Assembly: GCA_020310875.1 (NCBI GenBank)
Contig: MU260066.1
Span: forward strand, 99,501 to 163,500
Direction of reading: 5' to 3'
From: Ceratopteris richardii
Lineage: Eukaryota > Streptophyta > Polypodiopsida > Polypodiales > Pteridaceae
Length of the DNA: 64,000 nucleotides
A program made the translations under genes and the position numbers. Under the pieces are notes generated by a model. That model had not been told where the DNA came from. It did no database searches and saw only the letters and a program-made list of their open reading frames with translations. Shown here piece after piece: positions 12,546 to 25,170 of the stretch. The first letter of the stretch is position 1. The number at the start of each line of letters is the position of its first letter.

Positions 12546-13510
12546 CACGAGCTTGAGCAAATGAACATACCTCTTCAATAGCTACCCAAAGTTCCAGCTT
12601 TGTGTTGTTTGTAGACTCTTTGATCTTCCATGATGATTTTACAGTCCCATTTCGTTCATCAGCTTGCTTCTTTCTGCAATCCTTGATGGCATGACCTTTC
12701 TTTTCACAATAGAAGCAACTTCCTGTGAACTGTTTCTTCTTTAGCTTCCTCTTTGATCCATCAGAAGAGCCTTTACCTTTTGCATTTGCTGAGAATGCAG
12801 CATCACTTGTACTTTGCCGATTCTTCAGCCGCATCTCTTGTTCTAAAAGCATCGCACAAAACTCTTCAAATGTAAGGGGAGTTGGTCTTACGTGAGTGTT
12901 AAGGGCTGTTACTAATCCATCATACTTTGCTGGAAGAACACGTACACATCTTTGAGCCAGCTCTTCTGGTGTTATAACAACACCAACTGCAGTCAATTGA
13001 TCTTGAAGATGTTTTATCTGTTTGATAAAATCTTCAGCCTTTTCAGAATCAGAATGCTTTTCATTTGCCAAATGATTTTCTAAATTATGTATCCTATTGT
13101 GATTCTTGGTCTCATATTGACGAGCCAATATGCCCCAAGCCTCATGTGCTTTAGTAGTATGTTGAACTAAAGTAAGCACATAATCACTTACACTAGTGAC
13201 AATCGCACATAATGCATCAGCATTCCGCCTCTTCCAAGCTCGTAAAAGATCTGGGTCTGGCTGAATCATCAATCTTGAATTTGCCTGATCTTCAACTGGT
13301 ATAGGCTCTGGATCCAATCCCATCGGTCCCATGACAGTGTCAAGTAATTCATAGGAGTCCAAAATTGCTGAAATTTTGAATTCCAGAGTGTATAGTTGGT
13401 TCCATCTAGCTTCCCTTCAGTGAATGCAGGTGGGCGAATTCGAATAGGTGCATCATTAATATTAGCTGAAACACCAAGACCAGTGTTCGAGGATGACACC
13501 ATCATGTAAT
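12526..13510 (-). pseudogene. gag remnant of element F
   Basis: Gag signature KLDGTNYTLWNSKFQQF near the start, LRAWKRRNADALCAIVTSVS, KAHEAWGILARQYETKNHNR, and one zinc knuckle CFYCEKKGHAIKDC (CX2CX4HX4C). Broken. Confidence 0.9.
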
Positions 13511-13588
13511 CACTCGAATAATCTACTGATATTCTAGTCTGCTAGTAGGCTAAAGTAGTGATACTTCTCAAGCTATTCGAACCTTACA

Positions 13589-13600
13589 GCTCTGATACCA
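13589..13600 (-). other. Primer binding site of element F (tRNA-iMet)
   Basis: Minus-strand TGGTATCAGAGC directly abutting the 5' LTR. Confidence 0.88.
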
Positions 13601-14284
13601 TGTAAGAGAATAGTTACGCAATATAGCAAGGAAGCAATAGCAGAGAAGATAACAAATATAAGAGAATCTCAATAATTTTCTACTAGTAGCAAGTACAAAG
13701 ATGATGGCATTGTCCACCCGTGCGCTCTCAAGGTAGAGCTTAAATGGTGATCTAGACAACTCTAGACAGGGAGATACAAGGTAAAGGTATGCTGGCTCAA
13801 CTTGATGTCTCAGGTAGTGCAGAATTCATGTATATATAGGATCATGGGTGGCCTGCCATGGACGGCTATACATGGGCGATAGAGCGTGGGCGGCCACTGC
13901 CTGCGTAATTGCCATGTACACCTTAGACCGGTTGAACCAACCTAACAAGTATAAATGATTTTTGACTCCGACAGGGAATATTCCATGGAATATTCCCTTT
14001 ACCGTCACGACGGGGGCGCTGCCCTCGGACCCCCACCGGGGGGCCCGCTGGCCCCCTTGGACCCCCCAACCGAGGCTGCTCACCACTGCTTGGGACCCTA
14101 CAATTGGGGACCCTGGTAACTCCCTTTCTTTACAATACCTTACGTGGTCCAATATGACCTTCATCCAACATGCAAGTTGGGATTCCCATCAATTGGGTAA
14201 TGCAGGCTTGGCTTCTCCTCATAAAGGGGGCCTTACAAAATGTGCATACAATCATGAGGGGTAGACATTGATCATATACTAACA
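13601..14284 (-). repeat. 5' LTR of element F
   Basis: 684 bp. It shares with the 3' LTR the ends TGTAAGA..CTAACA (plus-strand view) and the GC-rich block, here with a single unit. Confidence 0.9.
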
Positions 14285-14610
14285 TTTACTCTATCTAAAA
14301 TAGTTTTGTGAGAATCATCATGCTCTATGAGTTATTTAGTTTTTAGTGAAGTACAATTTTTAGCCTTACTCAGTGGACAAGCAACATGTTTTGAGGCAAC
14401 CAATTGTCAAACTAAAACTACTCTAGATTGAGTGTTTGATAGCTCATTTGAAATCTATTAGTTTCTAGTTTGAGTGGAAAAAGTTTCAAGTTCATTTTCC
14501 TTTTCAGTTGATACTAGTTTTCATTCTAAGGTTCAGCTATAGGTAAAAATCTTGATCCTAAGAAGGTCTTCTACACTTTCTGCTGCGCATAGGAGAGGAA
14601 TCCTCTAACA
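14285..14610 (+). repeat. 3' LTR of element E, second part
   Basis: It continues the LTR of E after the TTTAC duplication. It ends ..AGGAGAGGAATCCTCTAACA, matching the 5' LTR end near 3964. Confidence 0.82.
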
Positions 14611-16799
14611 TGCAACACTATAGACGCTTACACATTACATCCAAAAAGGAGATAATCACGTGGATGCAAATGGGAATCGTACTTTGGATCTCTGAAGGTG
14701 CTCATCTATACCACTCCACCAAACTTACTCAAGGCTTAAAATTCCTCTTGACTCTTACAAGTATCCATATTCCGTCGCCCAGAAGCTTTGATTATCAAAG
14801 ACAAAAGAGTTTCTTCTTCATGCTCTAATACCAAGAACATTCTCTCTGATGTGTTATCCAGATAGACAACTGTGTCTGGCATCTTTAGATCCTTGAACTC
14901 ATATATGGTGACTATTAGGTTAGGTTGATATGGCTTGAATCTCCAAAAGGCTTCCTCCGTTTCTCTATTAAAAAATAGTTCTATGCTTTTTTTGTCTTGA
15001 GGGATCCAATCTAGAGTGATTACTCTAGTCAAAATTGACTTACCTCTAAGGGTCTTGGGTTCTCGTCTTACATCTCCTTGATCTAGGTCTCCTATCTCAT
15101 TCTCTGGAATGACATTTCCAAATTCATCTCTCCTATCTGGTAAGTTCGTGACCACATACATGGTTCCTTGCTTATCAATATATGAACCCTCTTCGAACTT
15201 GACCACTAGGTGTTCAAGTCCAAAGGGTTGATCTGGATTTTTGAGTTGGACCATTTATTGCCTCAGGCCATCCTCATAGATGCGAGCACCTAATCGGTTG
15301 GTCCGAATATGTTCCAGTTGTGTTTTATAGGGACCTTCTGATGTGTGTAAATAGGTAGTGCTTGAGCCATCTGTAGGTTTCTCCATGCGAAAAGACATTT
15401 TTGAGTCACTTGTTTTAGAACTTAGCATGTAGGGATAACCTCCAAGTTGTTGTACCGATGACCTAGCTATATGATTGACACTAGCCTCATATGATTTGAT
15501 ACTTTTTCTATCTTTTCCTAGGTGTTTACATGATCTCAAGTTCATAAGATTTATCTTCAAGTCCAAAATTTCCCTTTTGTATTGCTCAAAATCCTTTGAA
15601 GCCCCCTTGGCTTCCTATCCCAAAATCACAACAAATGGATTTTGTATGAGAAAGTTATGCGAGTTCAGGTTTCTAGGGGTTAAAATAGGGAAACAAAATC
15701 TCTCAGGGAGTATTTTTAAACAGATGATACATGATAGGAGGTATCAGTGATACTTCAGAGCAAACGATACATGATACATGATACCTGTTGATCCATGATA
15801 CAATACTTGTCTTTGGATGATACACGATACTTGATGAGTATCAAGGCAATACATGATACCAGGGGTAGACAATACATGATACTTGCAGCTTCATGATATG
15901 ATACCACCCTACACAATACATGATACTTAGGAAGTATCACGATACACAACCCAACGATACACGATACCATTTTTTTCACGATACGATACTTGGCTTGAGG
16001 ACGATACACAATACTTGCACTCAGATGATATGATACTTGAAGGTCATGATACACGATACTAGATGGTCGCGATACACGATACAAAAATTTGGTGATACTT
16101 GGACTTCATGATACCAACCTCTGCAATACATGATACTTGGGAAGTATTGTGATACACAATCTGGCGATACGTGATACCAAATATTCCATGATACGATACT
16201 TGTGTATTGACAATACATGATACTCAACCTGACGATACATGATACTTGAGAGGTATCATGATACTCGGGGAGATGATACATTATACTCCACAAGTACTGC
16301 GATACCTGAACTCAACCAAACATGATACTTGGAGTTTTTGAAGTCCAAATTCAGAAATTTTTGCAAATATGTGTACCTTGTGTCCTCCTTGTCAATCCTA
16401 TGTGCCTATAGATGCAAAGTCACTCTCCAAACCCATGATACTCCACTCATGATACTTGATGCAGGTAGTCTCAACCCACACAATACTTCACCTAGTTTTT
16501 GGATGTTTTGAGAGTATTTCTTCAACATTTCAGCTATGAACTCCCTCTATGCTTCTTGCTCATAGCACAAGTGAAAAACGAGGTGAATGTACAGTCAAAA
16601 ATGAAAAAAATATGAGAAGATGAAGATGGGAGAAGATGGTGATGATGATGAAGATAAAGGTGGAGAAAAACTCATACACTAAAATGAAAATTATTATTTT
16701 TTTACCTTCCAATGTCGCTACAGTACATATTACACTCACATGATCATCCTCCAAGCTCTTTCCTTGGCAATGGCACCAATTTGGTGTCACTCTAGCACA
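14611..16799 (-). mobile_element. Gypsy fragment C: gag N-terminus plus GATAC-repeat leader
   Basis: A reversed fragment of the same broad gypsy family as element H. The minus-strand gag piece at about 14736-15566 matches the start of H gag: GSYIDKQGTMYVVTN against GFYMDKRDIQYVATE, LDWIPQDKKSIELFF against GDLIPQDDSLMDVYL, and IVTIYEFKDLKMPDTVVYLD against PVTIYELQDPDFPTIITYLD. As in H, the leader upstream of gag is a long tandem of GTATC-type motifs. No LTR or pol is seen. Broken and much older than H. Confidence 0.72.
15720..16470 (-). repeat. GATACATGATAC tandem repeat, leader of gypsy fragment C
   Basis: About 750 bp of imperfect repeats of the type GATACATGATACTTGGGAAG. The minus-strand view is GTATCATGTATCG, the same motif family as the leader of H at 28840-29940 (GTATCGTGTATCG). 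Predicted reading frames over it are repeat artefacts. Confidence 0.85.
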
Positions 16800-16804
16800 A
16801 TGGT

Positions 16805-17880
16805 TGTGAAGAGAGATGGTGGATGCAATCCAAAGATGAGTAGGTGCTGCTACAACCAGCTTCACACCCGCCAACTGAGACTTCAGAGTTGATTAGTAGA
16901 CCCTTTGAGCTTCCTAAATCCACCAAAATATCAGCCAAGTACTATGGAACATGTATCCCAAAAGTTTACATCAAGACAGACTAGTTGCGAAATGACTAGC
17001 TCCCAAAACTTGCTATTTTTGGACATACACCTGCTAGAAAAAATGAACAGTGCTCTCAACCTGGTAGGAATTTGAAAAATTCCTTTTGGGCATAGCAAAT
17101 AGACTTATGAAGGTTCCCAATCCAAGTTAAAACACTTCAAATGATGGACTGAGCACTGAGAAGAAGATTCATCAATTTCTGGAACATGCCCACAATTCTC
17201 GGGGCTCTGCAGAGATAGACCAGTGAGCAGTAAATTGCAGATATCTTCAAAACTATTAATCCAATGACCATGAAAATTTATAATATAAAATAGACAGTAT
17301 GAGCTATCCAACACACGTTAAATCACTGAAAAAGGATGAGTAGAACTCGAGATATGACCTTCTGAAGTTACTGCTTTGAGTGAGTATAGCAGAGAACAAA
17401 ACAGAGAAGTAGATGATGATAAATGTATAGATTCACATATGATTACAACCACATTGGCAATGAATCTTTGCACAATGGGAGTAGAATGATAGAGCTATGG
17501 AGTAAGCTCTTCAATCTCTACAAAATGACATGAAGTGGTCACGTACAAGGCTTGCTAATCGCCTCTTCCTTCTTGCTCTTTTTATAGCTATTCTTGGAGG
17601 GAGTTTTGAATTTGAATTCGAATGGCTCCACCTAAAAGTGATTCCCAAAGTTAGGAGAGATTCCCTCAGCTCTAAAATCCGTGGTTTTAGGTAGTTAGAG
17701 CCACAAAAATGCTTTTACATCATGGATGAGGTAAGCCATACTCTTCCTTTTTCTTTTTTCAATTACAAGAGATAAAAATGAACTCTTTTACAAGAGGTGT
17801 TCACATGACTACACATGTGACTTAAAAATGAGGATAATATCAAGCATATCAAGCATGTAGGCTCGTAAAATGCACCAATA
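16805..17880 (-). repeat. 3' LTR of element B
   Basis: 1076 bp, ends TGTGAAGAG (plus-strand view) and TGCACCAATA. Next to it, at 17881, is the plus-strand view of the polypurine tract, GCTCCTCCTCAAGCTT. Confidence 0.92.
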
Positions 17881-17922
17881 GCTCCTCCTCAAGCTTAACA
17901 TGCTTGGCCTCCAAATAAGTCT

Positions 17923-19320
17923 TCAATTGTCCTTGATTTCCTGCAAGCCAATCATCAACTTGAATCTACTTAACTTTGTACCATCAAGAGCTTTAGTCAA
18001 CATGTCGGCACATTGCATATCTGTAGAGACATAGGATAGTTGAATATCCTTGCTCATTAGCTTCTCCCTTACGTAATGGTAGTGGACTTCAATATGCTTG
18101 GTTCTAGCATGGTATACCGGATTAGCCGCAAGATGTAGTGAGCTTGTGTTGTCACAAAAAATGTGAGGTGTTGAAGAATGAAGTCCAAGATCTGTGTACA
18201 AAGATTTTAACCACATGATTTCTTGAGTTGCATTAGCCAAACCTCTATATTCGCCTTTGGTAGAAGATAATGCCACGGTTGGTTGCTTCTTCGATGACCA
18301 AGAAATGATTTTTGAACCTGCAAATGATATATATCCGAATGTGCTTCTTCTATCATCTCTAGATCCGGCCCAATCTGCATCTGAGTAGACCTTTAGCTCA
18401 ATATCTGAAGTATATGAATAAAACAAACCTTCATTCATGGTCCCCTTTAGGTACTTGAGGACTCTCTTGGCCGCTTCCATATGTGGTCTTCTCGGCTTAT
18501 GCATGAACTGACTCAATATGCTAACACTATAGCATATGTCCACCCTTGTGAGAGTTGCATAATTCAAACTTCCAACCAAGCTTTGATAGCTTGTGATGTC
18601 TTCAATTGGCTCTCGTTCATAAGCACTAAGCTTATGATTTTGGTCCATAGGTGTACCTGCACACTTGGTATTTTCCATCTTGAACTTGACGAGCATGTCA
18701 TGGACATACTTCCTTTGTGTGATGTATATACATGAATCTGTGTAGATCAACTCCAATCCAAGAAAATAAGTGAGTGGTCCGAGGTCACTTATTTTGAACT
18801 CCTCCTTCATTTGACTCTTTACCTGTTTGATTCCTTCAAGATCATTGCCTCTGATAATAATATCATCAACATACACACATAAATAGATCACTTCAGATCC
18901 ATTCCTCTTTATGAACAAAGAGGTATCCGCCTTGCTAGCTTTGAATCCTTGGTCCTGCAAATAATTCACCAATCTGAAATTCGAAGCTCTTGGAGCTTGC
19001 TTCAATCCATACAAAGCTTTCTTTAGTTTGCATACATAGTTAGGATGATGTGCATCCTCATATCCAAGAGGTTGTGCCATATACACTTCCTCAAAAATCC
19101 ATCCATTCAAGAAAGCATTCTTTACATCAAGTTGATAAAGATTCCGATTTCTAAATGCAGCAAGACTAATGAGAACCCTAATTGTAGGCATTTTTGCAAC
19201 AGGAGAGAAAGTCTCCTCATAATCAATACCATGGGTTTGAGCAAACCCTTTAGCAACTAACCTTGCTTTGTGTCTATTTATACTTCGATCTGGATTCCTC
19301 TTGATTTTGTATATCCATCA
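17923..19320 (-). pseudogene. RT and RNase H of element B
   Basis: Well-kept copia RT and RNase H: NAFLNGWIFEEVYMAQPLGY, CKLKKALYGLKQAPRAS, catalytic CVYVDDIIIRG, LGPLTYFLGLE, LVGSLNYATLTRVDI, HMEAAKRVLKYLKGTMNEG, SDADWAGSRDDRRSTFGY, WSSKKQPTVALSST and a C-terminal TKALDGTKLSRFKLMIG tail. Its last residues match element A, so A and B are related families. The element as a whole is broken. Confidence 0.92.
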
Positions 19321-20010
19321 AGATCTGATTATCTTCATAGATGGCTTGTTAGGTACAAGCTCCCAAGTGTCATTCTCCTTCAAGGCGTCCATTTCTTCAT
19401 CCATTGCATCTCTCCAAGCTTTCTTGCTTTGTGCTTCTTCAAATGTGGTAGGTTCTTCATTGGTTGAATCCTTTGCAATGTAGATTGAGTGCTTGGTGAC
19501 CAAAGAAGTATCATAACCAAACCTCTTTGGTTTCTTCTTCTCCCTTGAAGACCTCCTAAGTGGTTGATGTGAGCTTTTGGGTCCATATGTAGCATCCTGC
19601 ATCCTTGCTTTACCTTTGTTCTTCCATAGCTTTAGTCTTTCCAAGTCTTCTAGGTCAATCTCCGAATCACTTTCTTCAATCTGCTTTGGCTCCTTCGCTT
19701 GAAGTGATGGAAAATCTTCATCCAAGTCATAATGAAGCTTCACTTTCCTGTCATCATCAAACCATGATTTGTTTTCATCAAAAATTACATCTCTACTCAC
19801 AAAAAATCCTTTATTGGTTGGATTGTACAATCTATATCCTTTTTGGTTTTGATCATAACCAATGAATACACACTTCTCTGCCTTGGGATCCAATTTCCCT
19901 CTTACTTGAGAAGGAATGTGATCATAGGCTAAGCATCCAAAGATTTTACAATGCTCTAGACTACGTCTTCTTCCATTCCACTTCATATGGAGTGGTTCCA
20001 TCTAGTGACT
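19318..20010 (-). pseudogene. Integrase tail and linker of element B
   Basis: The integrase C-terminal signature (CKIFGCLAYDHIPSQVRGKL, CVFIGYDQNQKGYRLYNP) runs into the variable linker with LRRSSREKKKPKRFGYD and the RT start (EEAQSKKAWRDAMDEEMDAL). Confidence 0.85.
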
Positions 20011-20065
20011 TAGATGTAAAATATGTGATCATCATCCTTACCCTTCTTCACTGATAGATTCATAA

Positions 20066-21107
20066 TCAACAATGAATCTTCTTGAATTTGGTCCTCTGCA
20101 TAGTTATTGTAATCTCTTCTTCCTCTATGGCCACTTTGACAGTTGTTGTTGTTGTAATTGTTGTAGTAAATGTTGTTGTAGCCTCCATTGTACCTGCCTC
20201 TATTTGATCCATAGCCACCTCTATTGAATCCTCATCCTCTTGAGCTCCTTGGATTCCTGAAACATTCTTCAGGAGTATGGTTAGATAAGCCACATATGTT
20301 GCAAGGTTGAGATGATTGGAATCTCCCCCTGCCTTGCTTTCCACCTCTGCCTCTTCCTCTAGCTCTTCCTCTACCTGCAAAGTTTGCTTGGAAAGAGCTA
20401 CCTTCATCTTCATTCTTCCTATTCTTTGACTTGTCCTTGACCTTAGCTCTATCGGAATATAAGGTAGAAGTTTGATTACCTCTTGATGACTCACCACCTT
20501 TGCTAATCTTTGCTTCATGAGTGAAGAGTTGGCCCATGAGTGTGTTGAGGTCGGGTACATGCATATCCATGTATAAATCCATGGCTGTTGTGAATGACTC
20601 CCACTTGTCGTCTGCTTTGATTCCATTCATGATTTGTCTAATGATTTGCTCCTCTTCAATTACCTCTCCAATGCTTCCAAGTTGGTCGGAAATCTCCTTC
20701 ATCTTTGTGACATAATCAGTCACATTTTGCTTCGGGCTTTTCTTCATTGTTGTGAACTCCATCCACAATTGGTTCTTCCTTGCTCGAGTGTTGGAAGAGA
20801 AGAACGAAGCAAGTGCATTCCAGGTTTCTCTTGATGTCTTGCATCCCTTGACATGAGGTAAAAGAAAATCAGGGATTGAGTTTAGAATATAGGACCTTGC
20901 AAGTGCATCCTTCGAACACCCATTCGAAAGTCCTTCCACTTCTTCATGTGATGGTTGCCCTTTGTTCCTCATGGTTGGCATTGCTTCATCTCCGTATATG
21001 AATCCATATAGATTCCTCCCTTGAAGGTAAGCCTCCATCCTTAGAGACCATGCCGGGTAGTTGTTTCGATCCAATTTATCAATTGTTGTTGGAAATCCAT
21101 CTCCCAT
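20066..21107 (-). pseudogene. gag of element B
   Basis: It begins MGDGFPTTIDKLDRNNYPAW with the copia gag start motif (L-D-xxNY-W). It contains KDALARSYILNSIPD, TRETWNAL-type and QLGSIGEVIEEEQIIRQI segments, and a single zinc knuckle CNICGLSNHTPEEC after a Gly/Arg-rich stretch. It lies 26 bp from the primer site on the minus strand. Confidence 0.88.
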
Positions 21108-21120
21108 GTTGCTTGACTAT

Positions 21121-21132
21121 GCTCTGATACCA
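21121..21132 (-). other. Primer binding site of element B (tRNA-iMet)
   Basis: Minus-strand TGGTATCAGAGC, one base inside the 5' LTR. Confidence 0.9.
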
Positions 21133-21133
21133 C

Positions 21134-22210
21134 TGTGAAGAGAGATGGTGGATGCAATCCAAAGATGAGTAGGTGCTGCTACAACCAGCTTCACACCAGC
21201 CAACTGAGACTTCAGAGTTGATTAGTAGACCCTTTGAGATTCCTAAATGCACCAAAATATCAGCCAAGCACTTTGGAACATGTATCCCAAAAGTTTACAT
21301 CAAGACAGACTAGTTGCGAAATGACTAGCTCCCAAAACTTGCTATTTTTGGACATACACCTGCTAGAAAAAATGAACAGTGCTCTCAACCTGGTAGGAAT
21401 TTGAAAAATTCCTTTTGGGCATAGCAAATAGACTTATGAAGCTTCCCAATCCAAGTTAAAACACTTCAAATGATGGACTGAGCACTTAGAAGAAGATTCA
21501 TCAATTTCTGGAACATGCCCACAATTCTCGGGGCCCTGTAGAGATAGACCAGTGAGCAGTAAATTGCAGATATCTTCAAAACTATTAATCCAATGACCAT
21601 GAAAATTTATAATATAAAATAGACAGTATGAGCTATCCAACACAGGTTAAATCACTGAAAAAGGATGAGTAGAACTCGAGATATGACCTTCTGAAGTTAT
21701 TGCTCTGAGTGAGTATAGCAGAGAACAAAACAGAGAAGTAGATGATGATAAATGTATAGATTCACATATGATTACAACCACATTGGCAATGAATCTTTGC
21801 ACAATGGGAGTAGAATGATAGAGCTATGGAGTAAGCTCTTCAATCTCTACAAAATGACATGAAGTGGTCACGTACAAAGCTTGCTAATCGCCTCTTCCTT
21901 CTTGCTCTTTTTATAGCTATTCTTGGAGGGAGTTTTGAATTTGAATTCGAATGGCTCCACCTAAAAGTGAGTCCCAAAGTTAGGAGAGATTCCCTCAGCT
22001 CTAAAATTCATGGTTTTAGATAGTTAGAGCACGAAATTGCTTTTACATCATGGATGAGGTAAGCCATACTCTTCCTTTTTCTTTTTTCAATTACAAGAGA
22101 TAAAAATGAACTCTTTTACAAGAGGTGTTCACATGACTACACATGTGACTTAAAAATGAGGATAATATCAAGCATATCAAGCATGTAGGCTTGGGTAAAA
22201 TGCACCAACA
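21134..22210 (-). repeat. 5' LTR of element B
   Basis: 1077 bp, nearly identical to 16805-17880. It starts TGTTGGTGCATTTTACCC on the minus strand. Confidence 0.92.
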
Positions 22211-22215
22211 ATGGT

Positions 22216-22870
22216 GAGTATCAACATGAGGAGTTGCACATCATAAATGTCAATCCATGAAGATGTGAGGACTGGTATGAAGACCATGATCAAGTGAAAG
22301 CACAAGTGCGTGAGTGAAAGCACACAAGCATGCACACACATACACACACACACACAAGGTAAGAACAAAGAGAGGAACAATGGAAAGCTTCTATTACAAA
22401 AAGAACTCTTTTACAAGGCTTCAATTTCTAACAAGCTAACCCCAAAAATGAGCTCTCTAGCTCCTTTTATAGCCTTTTGAGTAGTTTTGGCCCTATCGAG
22501 ACCTAGTGTCTAGCCTAGTTAAAAACTAGGTTCCAAGGCTTATTTGGGGGATCAAACAGAGTCTAAAAGTTATGCAAATTGGTATGTAGGTAGTTCTAGT
22601 ACTCCTCAAGCTTGAGGACTCAGCTTGAACAAAATGGAGTTGCAAAAATGTGAAATGGAATTTACAATGTTTTTTAGTGATGAAAATCACTATTTTTATG
22701 GGGATTTCTTCTAAAAATTTGACATGCACTTCTTGGATGACGTTGTATGTACTTCTTCCTTTGATTCAACATGACGGTGTATTGGTGAGCTTCCAAAAAT
22801 TGCAAATTGCTCAAAAGAGGTTGTCAGTGTTGATCTTGAGTAGCTGTTGATAGTGAATTGCTTCCTAGGT
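22216..22870 (-). repeat. Copia family D: 3' LTR piece with internal 3' end
   Basis: It matches 61860-62535 in opposite orientation. On the minus strand an internal end with CTCCATTTTGTTCAAGC and a polypurine tract AAGCTTGAGGAG (near plus 22605) leads into an LTR with TTTTAGACTCTGTTTGA, TATAAAAGGAGCTAGAGA and a GT-rich tract (22325-22360). It is truncated at the point where element B entered. Confidence 0.7.
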
Positions 22871-23630
22871 ACTGATGTTGTACCCTTGATGTCTTCTGCA
22901 TCTTTGAAACATGAGTTTCATAGTATGATACCAAGTACTTGTGACCCATAATGACTAATGGGTAAGTGCATGAGTGCATGGGTTGAAAAAATATGTGCCT
23001 TGTGCACGGCCTTATAATGTGGCCCTATGCATGCATACTTGGGGAATACATTGGAGGAAGTATGGTGTAAAGAAATTGGGTCTTGAGCTGACTGCTCAAG
23101 GTTATGCTAATGAAGAGGTTTCCTAATCTATCATGGTTATAGTGCTACCAAAGTGTGCCTACCATGGTGAAAGATCGGTCGATGTTTATCTCTTCGTGTT
23201 GTACTCCCATCACGGTGACTGACCATTAGCTTGTCTTTCTTGTTGATGGATGTCCTTGTTGATGGTTCACTAATGAGATTCTTTGAGCACCTGGTCCTGT
23301 TTCTTCTTCTCTCTTTTCCTTTTTTGCTTCTCTCTTTTTTTTTTTGTTCTCTTCTTCTTTCTTTTTTTGGAAATAATGTCACAAAACAAGAAGGAGGTGG
23401 TTAGCATCAATAAAATATTTTACATATGTCAAGTGTGTCTCATGTGCCTGGGATTTCTCAGTTGTGTCTATGCATGGCCGTGTAATGTGGCCCTATTTTA
23501 ATGAATACTTTGAAAATGCATGACCTGAATGGTGCAAAAGACAGGATTATGCCAAAGGCACATGGTTTTTGCACATGACGGCTTCAATGTTCTTGCAGAT
23601 GTTGATGCAGATTTTGTTGGAGGTATCCAT
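22870..23630 (+). other. Unassigned intergenic debris
   Basis: About 760 bp without a convincing gene. It holds a pyrimidine-rich run (23293-23370) and two loosely repeated copies of a GGCC..TAATGTGGCCCTAT segment (near 23008 and 23475). Probably old transposon debris. Confidence 0.35.
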
Positions 23631-25170
23631 TGGATTTCAAAATGACAATTGATCATTCCATCTTATGGGGATCCATTTTAGAACAGTGTTTGGTTACGGA
23701 CAAGTCATTTTTGACTTCTTCATCATTGCTTGAAGGAAGCTACAAAGAAGATTTAAGCTATAGTGAAGCATAGAAAGCAGCTAAACAAGCCCAATAGAAT
23801 GAAACAAGTACTTTTGAGAGAGTTTAAATACCACTCCCTCCAAGATGAATATTTTCTTTATAAAGGTAAGGTTTGTGTCCCAAGTCTATCAGACATATGA
23901 AATCAAGTACTTTTTGAATGCCATGATTCTCCAAGTGTTGGACATTTTGGTATTAGCCGAACCTATGAGTTAGTTAAACGGCATTTTTATTGGCCTAGTT
24001 TACATCGTGATGTGCAAAACTATATAGCCAAGTGCTATAAATTTCAAGTCAATAAGTTTGAATGACTTAAACTTGGAGTATTGTTGCATCATTTGGAGAT
24101 TACCAAAGGAAAATAGGAAAATATTTCCATGGATTTCTTTTTTAGATTACCCTGCACTTAGAAAGGATTTGATTCAGTCTAGGTTGTAGTTGATCGATTG
24201 ACTAAATTTTCTCAATTTATTGTAGTCAAGAATACTTATAAGACGCTAGAAATCGTGAAAATATTTATAAATCAACTTTATAGACTCTATGATCTTCCAG
24301 TAGACATAGTTTCTGATTGAGATGATCGATTTACAAGTAATTTGTGGAGAGCAATCTTTATCAGACTTGAAACTAAACTAAGTTTAAGTACGGTTGAACA
24401 TCCCTAGACGGATGGATAGATAGAGAAAGTCAATAAAATCTTGCAAGACATACTCAGAGCTTATGTTACTTCCAAACGGACAAATTGGAAAGACTATCTT
24501 CCTTTAACTGAGTTTGCCTATAATAGTGCTAAGAATTCATCAATTGAATTTCGTCCATTCATGTTGATGTATGGGTTCCAGCCTAGATCTCCATACTCGA
24601 TATGACTTCAAAATGAACGAGTACAAGTAGCTCAAGAATTCCTTCAAGACATGAACTTTAAACTTAAGATAGCTAAAGAAAACTCAAAGAAAGCTCAAGA
24701 TCGAGCAAAGGCTCATGCCGATCCAAAGTGAAGAAATGTTACTTTTCATGTTGATGATCAAGTTTATCTTCCTGTTCCTAAAAGGTTGGAAAAGCTCAAG
24801 ACTAGACAATGTGCCAAGTTGTCACCTAGATATTACGGTCCTTTTCCAATTTCCAAGAAAGTTGGCTTATGGGCTTATGGATTGCAACTTCCAAAAGATA
24901 GTTGGATTCGTCCATTATTCCATGTTAGCTGACTTAGGAATAGTCTCACAGATTCACATAATCTGGTTGGATATCAGATTATACTTCTACATCTAGTAAG
25001 TGAAATAGTTCCTCATGAACCTAAAAGGGTACTTTGCACCTATGATAAACTTACAAGAATTCACTTGTATGAAGAGTGCTTAGTGAAATGGAATGATGGA
25101 ACTAAACAAAATTCAACATGGGAACAAGTTCTACAATCCAATGATGTTTTTGAACGTTTTTAAGTTAGTC
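23630..25170 (+). pseudogene. Ty3/gypsy chromovirus pol end: integrase and chromodomain
   Basis: Integrase zinc-binding and core motifs are recognisable (SVGHFGISRTYELVKRHFYW, then ISMDF..., VVVDRLTKFSQFI, LYDLPVDIVSD, ILRAYVTSKRTNWKDYLPL, TEFAYNSAKNSSI). Near 25020-25160 is a chromodomain (HEPKRVL, EECLVKWNDGTKQNSTWE), which marks a plant chromovirus. Heavily broken; no reverse transcriptase remains upstream. Confidence 0.82.

Larger units (their letters stand above)
8728..14284 (-). mobile_element. Ty1/copia element F, nearly full length, in the 3' LTR of E
   Basis: Reverse orientation. LTRs lie at 8728-9431 and 13601-14284, flanked by the target duplication TTTAC (8723-8727 and 14285-14289). 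The primer site (minus-strand TGGTATCAGAGC) abuts the right LTR at 13600, and a polypurine tract (minus-strand CATTGAGGGGGG) abuts the left LTR. Gag, protease, integrase, RT and RNase H lie in copia order on the minus strand. It is whole in outline but broken, with roughly half a dozen breaks. The LTRs differ by about 5% by eye, so it is older than B and H. Confidence 0.93.
3226..14610 (+). mobile_element. Ty1/copia element E, old and nested (contains a solo LTR and element F)
   Basis: LTRs begin TGTTAAAAATAAAGAAGC at 3226 and 8258 and end near 3964 and 14610 (..CTAACA). The 3' LTR is split by element F between 8722 and 14285. A primer site TGGTATCAGAGC lies at 3967-3978, and a polypurine tract GAGGGGGAG lies just before 8258. 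Inside are gag, protease, integrase and RNase H remains in copia order. The copy is heavily broken (more than ten breaks), and its LTRs differ clearly more than those of F, B or H, so it is the oldest outline-complete element here. No clean target duplication was found. Confidence 0.85.
16805..22210 (-). mobile_element. Ty1/copia element B
   Basis: Reverse orientation. LTRs lie at 16805-17880 and 21134-22210, with target duplication ATGGT at 16800-16804 and 22211-22215, a primer site at 21121-21132 and a polypurine tract at 17881-17896. The internal region (about 3.25 kb) is short for the family, and integrase is essentially absent. It is broken, with a few breaks. The LTRs differ by about 2% by eye, so insertion is recent on a plant time scale. 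Confidence 0.93.

Noticed and set aside
16560-16874. Minus-strand frame over the border of element B
   Set aside because: It crosses the LTR boundary and target duplication, so it cannot be an ancestral gene.
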